A stretch of 64,000 nucleotides of DNA from Chitinophaga sp. sic0106 (lineage in GTDB: Bacteria; Bacteroidota; Bacteroidia; Chitinophagales; Chitinophagaceae): positions 1-64,000 of the forward strand of contig NZ_JAHUWJ010000009.1 in the NCBI RefSeq assembly GCF_019219075.1, read 5' to 3'. Made by a program: the position numbers and the translations under genes. Under the pieces are notes generated by a model. The model was not told where the DNA came from and ran no database searches. It saw only the letters and a program-made list of their open reading frames with translations. Below are positions 33,907-42,801 of the stretch, piece after piece (the stretch's first letter is position 1; every line of letters begins with the position of its first letter).

Positions 33907-36651
33907 ATGTTTAAAGTCGCACAGTGGATTACGATGATGTTGCTGTTCAGCGCACCGCTGATGGCCCAACAAATTATTTCCGGAACTGTCCGTAACCGGG
34001 ATACAAAAGCAACTATTCCTGCAGTTTCTGTCAGGGAGAGAGATGGTAACGCCGGCGACTATACCAACGGTCAGGGGCATTTCCGTTTCACCGCACGCAC
34101 TAAGTTTCCGTTGCACCTGATATTTTCCTCTGTAGGGTACGAAACCCTTACTATGGAAGTCACTTCCACCGCTCCGATTCAGGTAGAACTCGCCCCTGCC
34201 TCCGTGCTGGGGAAGGAGGTGGTGGTAAACGCCAGCCGTAGTGTACAGAAAAAAATAGAGTCTCCCGTAACTATTGAAAGTATTGGTAACCGGGAGATTA
34301 TCAACTCCCCGCAACCCAGTTATTACAACATGCTCCAGGGCCTCAAAGGGGTGGATATCACCACTTCCAGCCTCACTTTTACCACCGTTACCACCCGCGG
34401 ATTTAATACCAGCGGTAACACCAATTTCACCCAGGTGGTAGATGGGATGGATAACCAGGCCCCCGGCCTTAACTTCGCCCTCGGCGCCGCCATTGGCCTT
34501 ACAGAGCTGGATGTGGACAACCTGGAAGTCCTCTCCGGCGCCTCCTCTGCACTATATGGCAGCCGCGGACTCAATGGTACCATGGTGATGACAGGGAAAG
34601 ACCCGTTCAAATACCAGGGGCTGAGCTTCCAGGTAACACAAGGGGTTAACCACATCAAAAAAGGAAAAGGCAATGACCCGCTGGGCCCTTCTCCCTATTA
34701 CGACTACACGCTGCGTTGGGCGAAGAAAGTAAACGAACGTTTCGCCTTTAAAGTGAATGTGCAATATATTAAAGCCCGCGACTGGGTAGCAGCAGATACT
34801 ACCAATACCAACAGTCAGCGCTCCCGCTACCAGGACCCTAACTACAACGGGGTGAATTTATACGGCAGTAAAACCTCCGTAGATATCAATCCTTTTCTGG
34901 AAGGCGCCATGGCTATGATTCCTGACCTGGCACCGCTGATCCAGCCCATGCTGGATACGGCCAACTATGTAGCCCGCACCGGCTACCCCGAATACGATTA
35001 CCTCAGCTCCGACGCCAAACTGTTTAAAGGCAACATAGAGCTGCGCTATAAGATAAAACCTAAGCTGGAAGCTATTGCCAGCGCCACCTACGGCCAGGGC
35101 AACGCCGTGTACAGCAACGATACCCGTTATGCCCTCACCGGCTACCATTTATCCCAATACCGGTTAGAGGTGAAGTCGCCACAATGGTTTGTGCGCGCTT
35201 ACACCACCCGGGAGAATTCCGGTAACACCGTAATTGCCAGTCCTACCGCCCAGCTGATCAACGAGGCCTGGAAGCCCAGCTACAACGCCAATACCGGCGA
35301 TGGCTGGTACCCGCAGTACACCAGCGCCTTGCTGGAAGCCATGGCAGGGGGGAAGAGCTATGAAGATGCCAGCTGGATGGCCCGTCAGTTTGCTGACCAG
35401 GGCCGTCCGGCTGCCGGCAGCGGGTATTTCAATCACCTGAAAGACAGTATCGCGGGGCTACCTACCCGCGAAGGTGGTACCTTGTTCCAGGATCGTAGTC
35501 GCCTCTTCAACGCCGAAGCGCAGTATAATTTCAGTAAGCTGATCCCCTTTGCTACTATCATCGCGGGCATCAACTACCGCCTCTATATGCTGGATTCAAA
35601 AGGTACCCTGTTCCCGGACGACAATGGTCCTATCCACGTAGCCGAATACAGTGGCTACCTGCAAGGCACCAAAAAAGTAATACATGATAAACTGAGTTTG
35701 AGTCTGGCTTTCCGGGTAGATAAAAATACCCTCTTCGAAAAGCCCCGCGTGACCACCCGCGCTTCCTCGGTGTTTGAACTGGCAAAAGAAAGTTACCTGC
35801 GTTTTTCCTACCAGAATGCGTATAGCTTCCCGTCAAACATACAGGCGCTGCAATCCACACCGGTGGATTATAACAGCTTCGCCTCCGGAGGCTCCACCCG
35901 GCTGCTCAACGGCGTGTACCAGTTTGATAAATATCCTGCGTATACCCTCACCAGCGTACAGGCCTTTCAGAAATCCGAAAACCCTGACTCCCTCGTGAAG
36001 TTTGCACCAAAGGATATCATGCCGCAATCCGTAGATGCGTTTGAGTTAGGCTGGTCGTCCCTGATTGGTGGCTGTGTGCTGGTTGATGTGCTGGGCTACT
36101 ATTCCACCTGGACTAACTTCATCGGCTATACGAATGTGGCTAACACGCCCGGCACCGATGATCCGAATGCCTTTAAAGATCACAGCACCTATGTGCAATA
36201 TAACATCGCTTATAATGGCGCGGAAAAGGTAAATACCTATGGCTACGCCGCCAGCGTGAGTGTGGATCTCTCCCATAATTTCCTGGCAAAAGCCAACTTC
36301 AGCTCCGACTTCCTCAAAAACAGGAATAATAGTCAGATCAACAATTTCAACACCCCTAACTATAAATTCAATATCGATTTTGGCAATGAAGGTTTTGGGA
36401 AGAAACAGCGGTATGCGTTCAGTACCACCTTCCGTTACCGCCCGGCGTATTTCTACCAGATCGGTTTTGCCAGCGGTACGGTAAATGCCAGTGCGGTGCT
36501 GGATGCACAGATCAGTTATAAATTACTGCAGGCACATTCCCGTATTAAACTGGGGGCTACCAACCTGACGAACAGCTATTATCGCACTGGCTTTGGTAGT
36601 CCGGCCATTGGCGGCATGTACTATGTTTCCTTTGCTTATAACGTATTTTAA
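33907..36651 (+). CDS. TonB-dependent receptor with carboxypeptidase-D-like domain
   Basis: The protein has about 914 residues from the start at 33907, chosen because the signal peptide (MMLLFSAPLMAQ) then lies at the N-terminus. It has a carboxypeptidase-D-like domain (to about residue 95), a plug (SPVTIESIGNREII, NMLQGLKGVDI, VDGMDNQAP, LEVLSGASSALYGSRGLNG) and a barrel ending in FAYNVF. No SusD gene is linked, so it is not a SusC pair. It shares its operon with a beta-helix lipoprotein and a diheme cytochrome: gaps are 12 and 6 bases. Confidence 0.92.
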   Translation: MFKVAQWITMMLLFSAPLMAQQIISGTVRNRDTKATIPAVSVRERDGNAGDYTNGQGHFRFTARTKFPLHLIFSSVGYETLTMEVTSTAPIQVELAPASVLGKEVVVNASRSVQKKIESPVTIESIGNREIINSPQPSYYNMLQGLKGVDITTSSLTFTTVTTRGFNTSGNTNFTQVVDGMDNQAPGLNFALGAAIGLTELDVDNLEVLSGASSALYGSRGLNGTMVMTGKDPFKYQGLSFQVTQGVNHIKKGKGNDPLGPSPYYDYTLRWAKKVNERFAFKVNVQYIKARDWVAADTTNTNSQRSRYQDPNYNGVNLYGSKTSVDINPFLEGAMAMIPDLAPLIQPMLDTANYVARTGYPEYDYLSSDAKLFKGNIELRYKIKPKLEAIASATYGQGNAVYSNDTRYALTGYHLSQYRLEVKSPQWFVRAYTTRENSGNTVIASPTAQLINEAWKPSYNANTGDGWYPQYTSALLEAMAGGKSYEDASWMARQFADQGRPAAGSGYFNHLKDSIAGLPTREGGTLFQDRSRLFNAEAQYNFSKLIPFATIIAGINYRLYMLDSKGTLFPDDNGPIHVAEYSGYLQGTKKVIHDKLSLSLAFRVDKNTLFEKPRVTTRASSVFELAKESYLRFSYQNAYSFPSNIQALQSTPVDYNSFASGGSTRLLNGVYQFDKYPAYTLTSVQAFQKSENPDSLVKFAPKDIMPQSVDAFELGWSSLIGGCVLVDVLGYYSTWTNFIGYTNVANTPGTDDPNAFKDHSTYVQYNIAYNGAEKVNTYGYAASVSVDLSHNFLAKANFSSDFLKNRNNSQINNFNTPNYKFNIDFGNEGFGKKQRYAFSTTFRYRPAYFYQIGFASGTVNASAVLDAQISYKLLQAHSRIKLGATNLTNSYYRTGFGSPAIGGMYYVSFAYNVF

Positions 36652-36663
36652 AAATCATACAAC

Positions 36664-37938
36664 ATGCGTATATACAATCTGATACTAACTGGTATGGTGG
36701 CGGTTTCGCTGCATGCCTGTACCAATCAGCCCACTAACAGTGACGGCTATGTGAATCACCACAGCTTCGGCCCCGGGGAGGAAACGAAAATTGCTGAAGC
36801 CCTGCTGACCCTGAAAGATTCCAGTAAGGTGGAACTCAAAGAGGGCACTTATCATTTCGATAACCTCAGCATCGCCCAGCTGAAACATATCCGCATCCAG
36901 GGTGCCGGCGCAGAAAAAACCATCCTCGACTTTTCTGCCCAAAGCCAGGGTGGGGAAGGGCTGCGTGTAACAGACGTGCTGGGCTTCACCATCGATGGGC
37001 TAACGCTGCAGGAGTCCAAGGGCGACCTGATTAAAATTAATAAGAGTGAAGATGTGGTGGTATCCAATGTAAGAGCTATCTGGCAAAAGGCGGATAGCGC
37101 CAGTGGTGGCTACGCCATCTATCCCGTGCTGTGCAAACGCGTGCTGGTAGAAAACTGTTATGCACAGGGAGCCTCCGATGCAGGTATTTATGTGGGGCAG
37201 TCGGACAGCGCCATCGTGCGCAACTGCAAGGCCTATAAAAATGTGGCCGGTTGCGAAATTGAAAACACCAGCAACGCTAAAGTGTATGACAATGAGTTTT
37301 GGGGTAATACGGCCGGCTTCCTGATCTTCGACCTGCCGGACCTGAGCAAGCGCGGGGGCCATGTGGAAGCCTATAACAATAATATGCATGATAACAACGA
37401 GCGCAACTTCGCAAAATCAGGCAGTTTCGGGAGCACCTGGGGCGTAGGTAACGCCGCCCCCGGCAGCGGCATCATTGTGCTGGCGGCCTCTGATATCCAC
37501 CTGCATCATAATAAAATTATCAATAATAATTCAGCTGCCATTGCAGTTGTTTCAGGATTTTTTATAGATGAAAAAGCAGCGGAAAAAATGAACGATCATT
37601 ACTTCCCGATTCCCCGCAATGTAAAAATTCACGATAATGAAATGCAGGTGGCCGACAGTTTTCCAACTGCCGTATATGCGCACCATACCGGCAAAGTGCT
37701 TGTAGGTATTGAGCAGATGCTGAATGCCCAGGACCCTGCCCGTAAAAATGCGCGGCTGCCGTTTATCACCTGGGATGGCATTACCACCAATATACTTACC
37801 GGCGGCACAGGCGTGAACCCGGATTCATTGTGCATCAGTCAGCAGCAGTCCAACCTGTTTGTGAACGCGGATGCTTTAAACATCGGTAAACCAAACTGGA
37901 AACCTACTACTGACGTGACGCCTTTTGTGTGTAAATAA
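36664..37938 (+). CDS. Parallel beta-helix repeat lipoprotein (TIGR03805-like)
   Basis: The 424-residue lipoprotein (signal ends VSLHACTNQ) consists mainly of right-handed beta-helix coils with repeats such as DAGIYVGQSDSAIVRNC and YKNVAGCEIENTSNAKVYDN. The family resembles carbohydrate-binding or polysaccharide-lyase-fold proteins, but no catalytic site is evident. A family of beta-helix proteins (TIGR03805) is known to lie beside a heme-type partner (TIGR03806/SO2930), and here the next gene is exactly that type. Function of the pair is not known to me. Confidence 0.85.
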   Translation: MRIYNLILTGMVAVSLHACTNQPTNSDGYVNHHSFGPGEETKIAEALLTLKDSSKVELKEGTYHFDNLSIAQLKHIRIQGAGAEKTILDFSAQSQGGEGLRVTDVLGFTIDGLTLQESKGDLIKINKSEDVVVSNVRAIWQKADSASGGYAIYPVLCKRVLVENCYAQGASDAGIYVGQSDSAIVRNCKAYKNVAGCEIENTSNAKVYDNEFWGNTAGFLIFDLPDLSKRGGHVEAYNNNMHDNNERNFAKSGSFGSTWGVGNAAPGSGIIVLAASDIHLHHNKIINNNSAAIAVVSGFFIDEKAAEKMNDHYFPIPRNVKIHDNEMQVADSFPTAVYAHHTGKVLVGIEQMLNAQDPARKNARLPFITWDGITTNILTGGTGVNPDSLCISQQQSNLFVNADALNIGKPNWKPTTDVTPFVCK

Positions 37939-37944
37939 ATTTTA

Positions 37945-38985
37945 TTGCTTATGAGAATGTGTTATGTGATGGCTGTGGTGCTATTGGCATGTATAATAAG
38001 CTGCAATAATGGGGCGCAGCAAAAGCAGGGACCTTTCCAGTTCCTGGACAGGTTATCGGATTATCATTTTTTTGAGGGTGATCTGAAATCATTACAGCCG
38101 CGTAAGGGAGTAACCAGTTATGAACTGGCCACTCCCTTATTTACCGATTATTCCGTGAAAGACCGGTTTATAGTGCTGCCGGCCGACAGTGTGCTCACCT
38201 ATGCCGGCGACGGACTGCCGCAGTTTCCCGATGCTACTTTTATCATCAAAAACTTTGCGTATACAGATACACTGCACCGCAAGATCATGATTGAAACGCG
38301 CCTCCTCTACAAGGACCCGTACGATCATGGCTGGAAAGTGATGAATTACCTATGGAACAAGGAACAAACGGATGCGGAACGCTGGCTGCTGGGTAAGCGT
38401 ATTCCCATCACCCTGCTGGATGATAACGGGCAGGCACACACTACCTTGTACCAGATGCCTAATACCAACGATTGTAAGCGTTGCCACATCAACAACAGCA
38501 CGCTCACGCCTATAGGACCTAAATGGCGTAACCTGAACTTCACCCGGACAGGCCATAGCCAGAACCAGCTGCAGGCCTGGGCAGGAATGGGACTGATCAA
38601 AGGATTGCCGAAAGAACTGGCTGCCTTACCAGTTTGGAATGATAGTGTACACTACACCGTTAGTGAACGTGCCCGCGCCTACCTGGATGTGAACTGCGCG
38701 CACTGCCATATCAAAGGGGGGGATGCGTTTAACACCGGCCTGTTCCTGGATTATGAAACTACGGCGCAGGTGCAGGGGATTTTGAAATCGCCGGTATCAG
38801 CCGGTGGTGGCGCCGGTGGACTGGATTATGACGTAGTGCCGGGAGATGCAGGCAACAGTATTTTGCATTATCGCATGAACAGTGTGGAACCAGGTACGGC
38901 CATGCCGGAGCTGGCACGGACGCTGGTGCATAAGGAAGGAGTGGCGCTGATAGCGGCGTGGATTAATGAGATGCCGAAGCGGTAG
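37945..38985 (+). CDS. SO2930-type diheme c-type cytochrome lipoprotein
   Basis: The 346-residue lipoprotein (signal ends LACIISCNNG) has two heme c attachment motifs, Cys177-KR-Cys180-His181 and Cys251-AH-Cys254-His255, and an N-terminal beta-rich domain. The pattern fits the SO2930/TIGR03806 diheme family that is nearly always adjacent to the beta-helix protein encoded before it. It probably carries electrons in the periplasm or at the surface. Linked to a TonB receptor, the trio may take up or oxidise an unknown compound; that is inference. Confidence 0.87.
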   Translation: MLMRMCYVMAVVLLACIISCNNGAQQKQGPFQFLDRLSDYHFFEGDLKSLQPRKGVTSYELATPLFTDYSVKDRFIVLPADSVLTYAGDGLPQFPDATFIIKNFAYTDTLHRKIMIETRLLYKDPYDHGWKVMNYLWNKEQTDAERWLLGKRIPITLLDDNGQAHTTLYQMPNTNDCKRCHINNSTLTPIGPKWRNLNFTRTGHSQNQLQAWAGMGLIKGLPKELAALPVWNDSVHYTVSERARAYLDVNCAHCHIKGGDAFNTGLFLDYETTAQVQGILKSPVSAGGGAGGLDYDVVPGDAGNSILHYRMNSVEPGTAMPELARTLVHKEGVALIAAWINEMPKR

Positions 38986-38990
38986 ACGCG

Positions 38991-39168
38991 ATCTTTTTTC
39001 TCGCAAAGCAGCATAAGCAGCTAAGACTTGTGCTTTGTTGTTAAAATGGTTTATTGGTCCGCCTTCGGCGGGCCAATAAACCATTTGGGAGAGACCGAAG
39101 GTCTCTTCTAAATCAAACAAACTTATTCGAACAAACAGCAGGTCTTAGCTGCCTGGTGAGAAAAAGAT
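38991..39168. repeat. Composite palindromic intergenic element
   Basis: The outer arms ATCTTTTTTCTC (38991) and GAGAAAAAGAT (39158) pair with one bulge, and the next arms GCAGCTAAGAC (39017-39027) and GTCTTAGCTGC (39142-39152) pair perfectly. Inside lie a long hairpin (39044-39087, 19-20 bp, apex at GCC-TTC-GGC) and a smaller one at 39090 (AGAGACC, GAA, GGTCTCT). It separates convergent genes and must terminate both. The nested symmetry looks like a mobile non-coding repeat (REP/MITE type). Confidence 0.6.
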
Positions 39169-39175
39169 ACTCTCC

Positions 39176-39775
39176 CTAAAAATTCATTTCTTTCTTCTCT
39201 TGTGTAAAGCTCTCATCATTCAAATCTTCTTCCCAGCGGTACACCTTTCCATCTTCTGTAAATACCCGCGCCTTCATGGCTGAGTCGGTGAGCGGGTCGC
39301 ATCCGGTGGGGATTAATATAGGAGAGAACAGCTGTTTCCATTCGGTACCGTTAAAGGACCAGGTGGTACAATGAAAGGTGCAGCCATGGAGTGGTTCATT
39401 GAATACGGAGATTTCGTCGCGACCGTCCCCATTGAGGTCCCCTTCATTTTGAATGGTGATGCCACCGAAAAAAACGGGGAGTGCAGGAATACCTTTGCTG
39501 AAGGAAACGATGTATTTATCCTGTGCTTCAGCATCTTCCTGGACTTCCTGCGCGTTGGGGGTGACCATGGTGATGAAGAGGGTGTCGGTTTGCCCGGCGC
39601 CGGAAAACTGGCCGGCGATGGTGTCATGTGACTGAGGTGCCAGCGGCACAATGGTAGCGGTATTGGTGGTAACCACAGTATCGGCGGTTAGGGTGACGGA
39701 GTCCTGTTTGGTATCGGTATTCTTAAAGTTACAGGCACAGAGCATTAAAGCGGCGATAGGAATCAGATTTTTCAT
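39176..39775 (-). CDS. Hypothetical lipoprotein with a Ca-binding-like loop
   Basis: The 199-residue lipoprotein (signal ends MLCACNFKN) has a Thr/Ala-rich spacer (about 20-50) and a domain with GDLNGDGRDEISVFNEP, which resembles the Ca-binding loop of FG-GAP/VCBS repeats. A single repeat-like unit is visible. Close relatives in Bacteroidota have no assigned function. It ends against the composite palindrome and is divergent from the helicase gene. Confidence 0.7.
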   Translation of the reverse strand: MKNLIPIAALMLCACNFKNTDTKQDSVTLTADTVVTTNTATIVPLAPQSHDTIAGQFSGAGQTDTLFITMVTPNAQEVQEDAEAQDKYIVSFSKGIPALPVFFGGITIQNEGDLNGDGRDEISVFNEPLHGCTFHCTTWSFNGTEWKQLFSPILIPTGCDPLTDSAMKARVFTEDGKVYRWEEDLNDESFTQEKKEMNF

Positions 39776-39855
39776 AGCGGGCTAAAATACAAAAATGTGT
39801 TTGGAATGGCAAAACCTACTGATACTCAACGGCAGGCGCTTTGGCGGAAATACCC

Positions 39856-39863
39856 TACCTTTG
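39856..39863 (+). promoter_or_regulatory. -7 promoter element of the helicase gene
   Basis: TACCTTTG matches TAnnTTTG exactly and ends 6 bases before the ATG at 39870, so the mRNA would have almost no leader. It decides the start of the helicase: the longer frame (39795) runs through the promoter. A matching -33 box at normal distance is not obvious. Confidence 0.5.
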
Positions 39864-39869
39864 CGGCAA

Positions 39870-41192
39870 ATGCAAAAAGAAATAATATCGGCAATTCTTG
39901 CCAATCTGAAGATAGCGGCGTTGAATGACATGCAGCTGGCATCCCTGGAGGCCAACAGGACGCACAATGATGTGATCCTGTTATCCGCCACCGGTTCCGG
40001 CAAAACGCTGGCATTCCTGCTGCCTGTACTGGAACGTTTACAACAGGGCGTGAAGTCCACCCAGGCATTAATCGTGGTGCCTTCCCGTGAGCTTGCCTTA
40101 CAGATAGAAAAGGTATTCCGCCAGATGGGTACCGGCTACAAGATTACCGCCTGCTATGGTGGTCACCTCCGCGAAACGGAAGAAAATAACCTGGTAGAAG
40201 CACCAGCGGTGATTGTGGGTACGCCCGGCCGTCTGGGAGATCATATTCGTCGCGGTAATATTACTGTGGATAGTATTGAAACACTGGTGCTGGATGAGTT
40301 TGATAAGACCCTGGAATTAGGCTTTCAGGAAGAAGTAGGTTTTATCGTAGCCTCCCTGCCTAACGTAAAGCGTCACCAGCTTACCTCTGCTACAGAGTCA
40401 GTGGAAATTCCTGAGTTTGTGGTACTGGAAAACCCGGAAAAGCTCAACTTCCTCCCTGAAGGTGGTGCGCCGGCGGAACGGCTGGACATCAAACAGGTGA
40501 AGTCTCCCGAAGCTGACAAAGTGGAAACTTTATTCCGCCTGATCTGCCACCTGGGTAACCGCTCCACCATTGTGTTCTGCAACCATCGCGAATCCGTGGA
40601 AAGAACCAGCAACCTGCTCTCTGAAAAAGGTATCCTGAATACTTTTTACCATGGTGCTATGGAGCAACAGGAGCGCGACAGCGCCCTGTGCAAGTTCAGG
40701 AACGGTACTGTAAATGTACTGGTAACAACGGACCTGGCTGCACGTGGCCTCGATATCCCGCATATCCGCTACATTATTCACTATCACCTGCCTCATACCG
40801 AAGATAGCTTTGTACACCGTAACGGCCGTACGGCCCGCATGGAAGCCAGTGGTACCGCCATCATCCTGCTGGGCCCTGAAGAAAAGCTGATGCCGTACGT
40901 ATCACCGGATATTGAAACGATAGAACTGCCGGAAAAAGCAGTACTTCCTGAAAAGCCAAAATGGGTAACACTGTTTATTGCTGCAGGTAAAAAAGATAAG
41001 GTGAATAAAATCGATATCGTAGGTTTCCTCGGTAATAAAGGCCGGTTGAAAAAAGAAGATATCGGACTGATAGAAGTGAAAGACTTCTTCTCTTTTGTAG
41101 CAGTAGTGCGTTCTAAAGTAGGGCACACGCTGGAAGTGATCAAAGGAGAGAAGATCAAGAATAAGAAAGTGAAAATAGAGATAGCGAGATAA
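39870..41192 (+). CDS. DbpA-like DEAD-box RNA helicase with DEFD motif II
   Basis: The protein has about 440 residues from the start at 39870. It has Walker A SATGSGKT (about 39-46), PSRELALQ (Ia), VGTPGRL (Ib), motif II as DEFD (about residue 132), SAT (III), VLVTTDLAARGLD (V) and HRNGRTARM (VI). The C-terminal ~75 residues resemble the DbpA RNA-binding domain, which recognises 23S rRNA and acts in large-subunit assembly. Motif II reads DEFD instead of DEAD, and Asp-Glu plus final Asp are kept, so activity is likely retained. It is flanked by a terminator at 41267. Confidence 0.88.
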   Translation: MQKEIISAILANLKIAALNDMQLASLEANRTHNDVILLSATGSGKTLAFLLPVLERLQQGVKSTQALIVVPSRELALQIEKVFRQMGTGYKITACYGGHLRETEENNLVEAPAVIVGTPGRLGDHIRRGNITVDSIETLVLDEFDKTLELGFQEEVGFIVASLPNVKRHQLTSATESVEIPEFVVLENPEKLNFLPEGGAPAERLDIKQVKSPEADKVETLFRLICHLGNRSTIVFCNHRESVERTSNLLSEKGILNTFYHGAMEQQERDSALCKFRNGTVNVLVTTDLAARGLDIPHIRYIIHYHLPHTEDSFVHRNGRTARMEASGTAIILLGPEEKLMPYVSPDIETIELPEKAVLPEKPKWVTLFIAAGKKDKVNKIDIVGFLGNKGRLKKEDIGLIEVKDFFSFVAVVRSKVGHTLEVIKGEKIKNKKVKIEIAR

Positions 41193-41266
41193 CCGGGAAA
41201 GTGCCGGAGCCTTCGGTTCCAACATCTTTTTAAGTCCGCCTCCGGCGGACGCCCCGATTTTGAATG

Positions 41267-41290
41267 GGCCCCGACCAACTGGTCGGGGCC
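41267..41290. terminator. Terminator between helicase and peptidase E genes
   Basis: GGCCCCGACC and GGTCGGGGCC form a perfect 10-bp stem around AACT and are followed by TTTCTTAT. It lies between convergent genes; a smaller hairpin (GTCCGCC, TCC, GGCGGAC) precedes it. Confidence 0.75.
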
Positions 41291-41323
41291 TTTCTTATAG
41301 GATGGGCCGAAGGCCCGGACAAT

Positions 41324-42031
41324 CTATTTTAAAAACTCCAGTGACGTTCCGGTTGCCACTTCATACGCCTCTTTCCCCTGTTCAAAAATTCTCGCTGTAA
41401 GCGTTCCCTCCAGCGTAATTGCTGCACCTTTCAAGCGAATCCAGCTGCCCTCGCGCAAGCCAACCACCGGTGTGCTGTTTTGCGTATGAAACTCACGAAT
41501 ACGTGTTTCCCTGGTTTCTCCCATATGCTGATTGCCGGCAATAGGATCGAGGTAATGCGGATTGATATTAAAAGGCACCATCCCTGCAGTGACGAAACTG
41601 GACGGATATACGATGGGCATATCATTGGTAGTTTTCATGCTCACCCCGCCAATATTGGTGCCGGCACTGCAACCCATATAAGGGGTGCCTTTATCGGTTA
41701 CGGTTTTAAGCAGTGGCATCAAACCTTGTTCATGTAAAGTTTTTACCAGCAGGAAGGTATTGCCACCACCGGTGAAAATCCCTTTTGCATTTTCCACTGC
41801 GGCAGCAGGGTTGTCGAATGTATGCAATCCCTTTACGGAAATTCCCAGTGTGTTAAATCCCGCTGCAGCCCTGGCAGTATAATCATCATGCGAAATGCCA
41901 CCCGGCCTTGCGTAGGGGATGAATATAATTTCAGTGACGCCTGCAAATAAATCCTTCATGGTTGGCTTTAAATAAGCCAGGTACTCTTCCCCAAATAAAG
42001 TAGAGGTACTTGCCAATACAATCTGTCTCAT
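41324..42031 (-). CDS. pepE: Peptidase E (alpha-aspartyl dipeptidase, S51)
   Basis: The protein has 235 residues from the ATG at 42031 (one codon earlier is TTG). It has the S51 fold with GIFTGGGNTFLLVK, the catalytic serine in MGCSAGTN and a C-terminal VGLREGSWIRL. Family enzymes cut dipeptides that start with aspartate. It is cytoplasmic and appears to stand alone. Confidence 0.9.
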   Translation of the reverse strand: MRQIVLASTSTLFGEEYLAYLKPTMKDLFAGVTEIIFIPYARPGGISHDDYTARAAAGFNTLGISVKGLHTFDNPAAAVENAKGIFTGGGNTFLLVKTLHEQGLMPLLKTVTDKGTPYMGCSAGTNIGGVSMKTTNDMPIVYPSSFVTAGMVPFNINPHYLDPIAGNQHMGETRETRIREFHTQNSTPVVGLREGSWIRLKGAAITLEGTLTARIFEQGKEAYEVATGTSLEFLK

Positions 42032-42801
42032 CAAAAAAATATTTCTGCAAATTTAAGAACCACATTGAAAAAAATATATCTTTAGGGCGAGCAACCAATT
42101 AATCATCAATTGTTCCTGGCTTTAGTGCGGTAATTTAACATCATTCTATGTCATGCCTATGTCCTGAAAGTATCAGTGAACACGGAAGGTTTAAAAGACC
42201 ATTGTCATAGAATTTTCACTTTTTTTACAACCGTTATAAGGTAACACTTACGCTTATTACTTTGTGAGAAGATATAGTGCTGTACGTGAACAATGAAGTA
42301 TCAACCAAATAAATTGTATTAGTCGTAGCCGTAATCAAATTTCGATCATGTAACACACCCTGAGTACAAAATGCCCGACAACGACGGGAGTTTGTAACGT
42401 TAATTCCGTGCGATGAAGAACTCGTGCCTATAAGAGCGGAGCGCTTGCTTTGCTTACCCTGTAAAACACGTGAATCACGTCAACCTCATTTTGTATGCTA
42501 GTGTAGAGCCGCAATGCTTGCGGCTCCTCGCTCTGGCCTGGCTTTCAGTTTCCCGGAATGAGTCACGGGCATTGCGATGCTACACAACGTTTAAAAAAAT
42601 TAATGAACAATGAATAAATGCTACTATTCTCTTAAGGCATCCTGCATGCGTAATCTCTGCGTGCCCGAATATCCTTTTTACCGGCATTTAAACGCTTAAC
42701 ATATCGCTGAATAACAGCGGTGTTCCGCTTGTGCACAGGTGTTGAAAAACGCCTGAAAGGAACGCTGTTGCCTTAATAATCCAATTAAATCTTTTTTACC
42801 A
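42032..42801. other. Long structured intergenic region before the 20-kb operon
   Basis: No gene is visible in these 770 bases. Structure is dense from 42360 to 42590: TACAAAATG (42365-42373) and CATTTTGTA (42487-42495) pair at a distance, ACGTGA-A-TCACGT (42468-42480) is a perfect palindrome, and a separate inverted repeat lies at 42501-42585. A possible -7-like sequence (ATTACTTTG, near 42256) would give an mRNA leader of over 500 bases for the transporter operon that begins at 42802. Confidence 0.45.
42501..42585. repeat. Imperfect inverted repeat with inner hairpin
   Basis: GTGTAGAGCCGCAATGC (42501-42517) pairs with GCATTGCGATGCTACAC (42569-42585) except for three bases. An inner hairpin (AGCCGCAA, TGC, TTGCGGCT) competes with it. 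The form matches short REP-like repeats often seen between Bacteroidota genes, but it could also be part of the operon leader. Confidence 0.5.
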
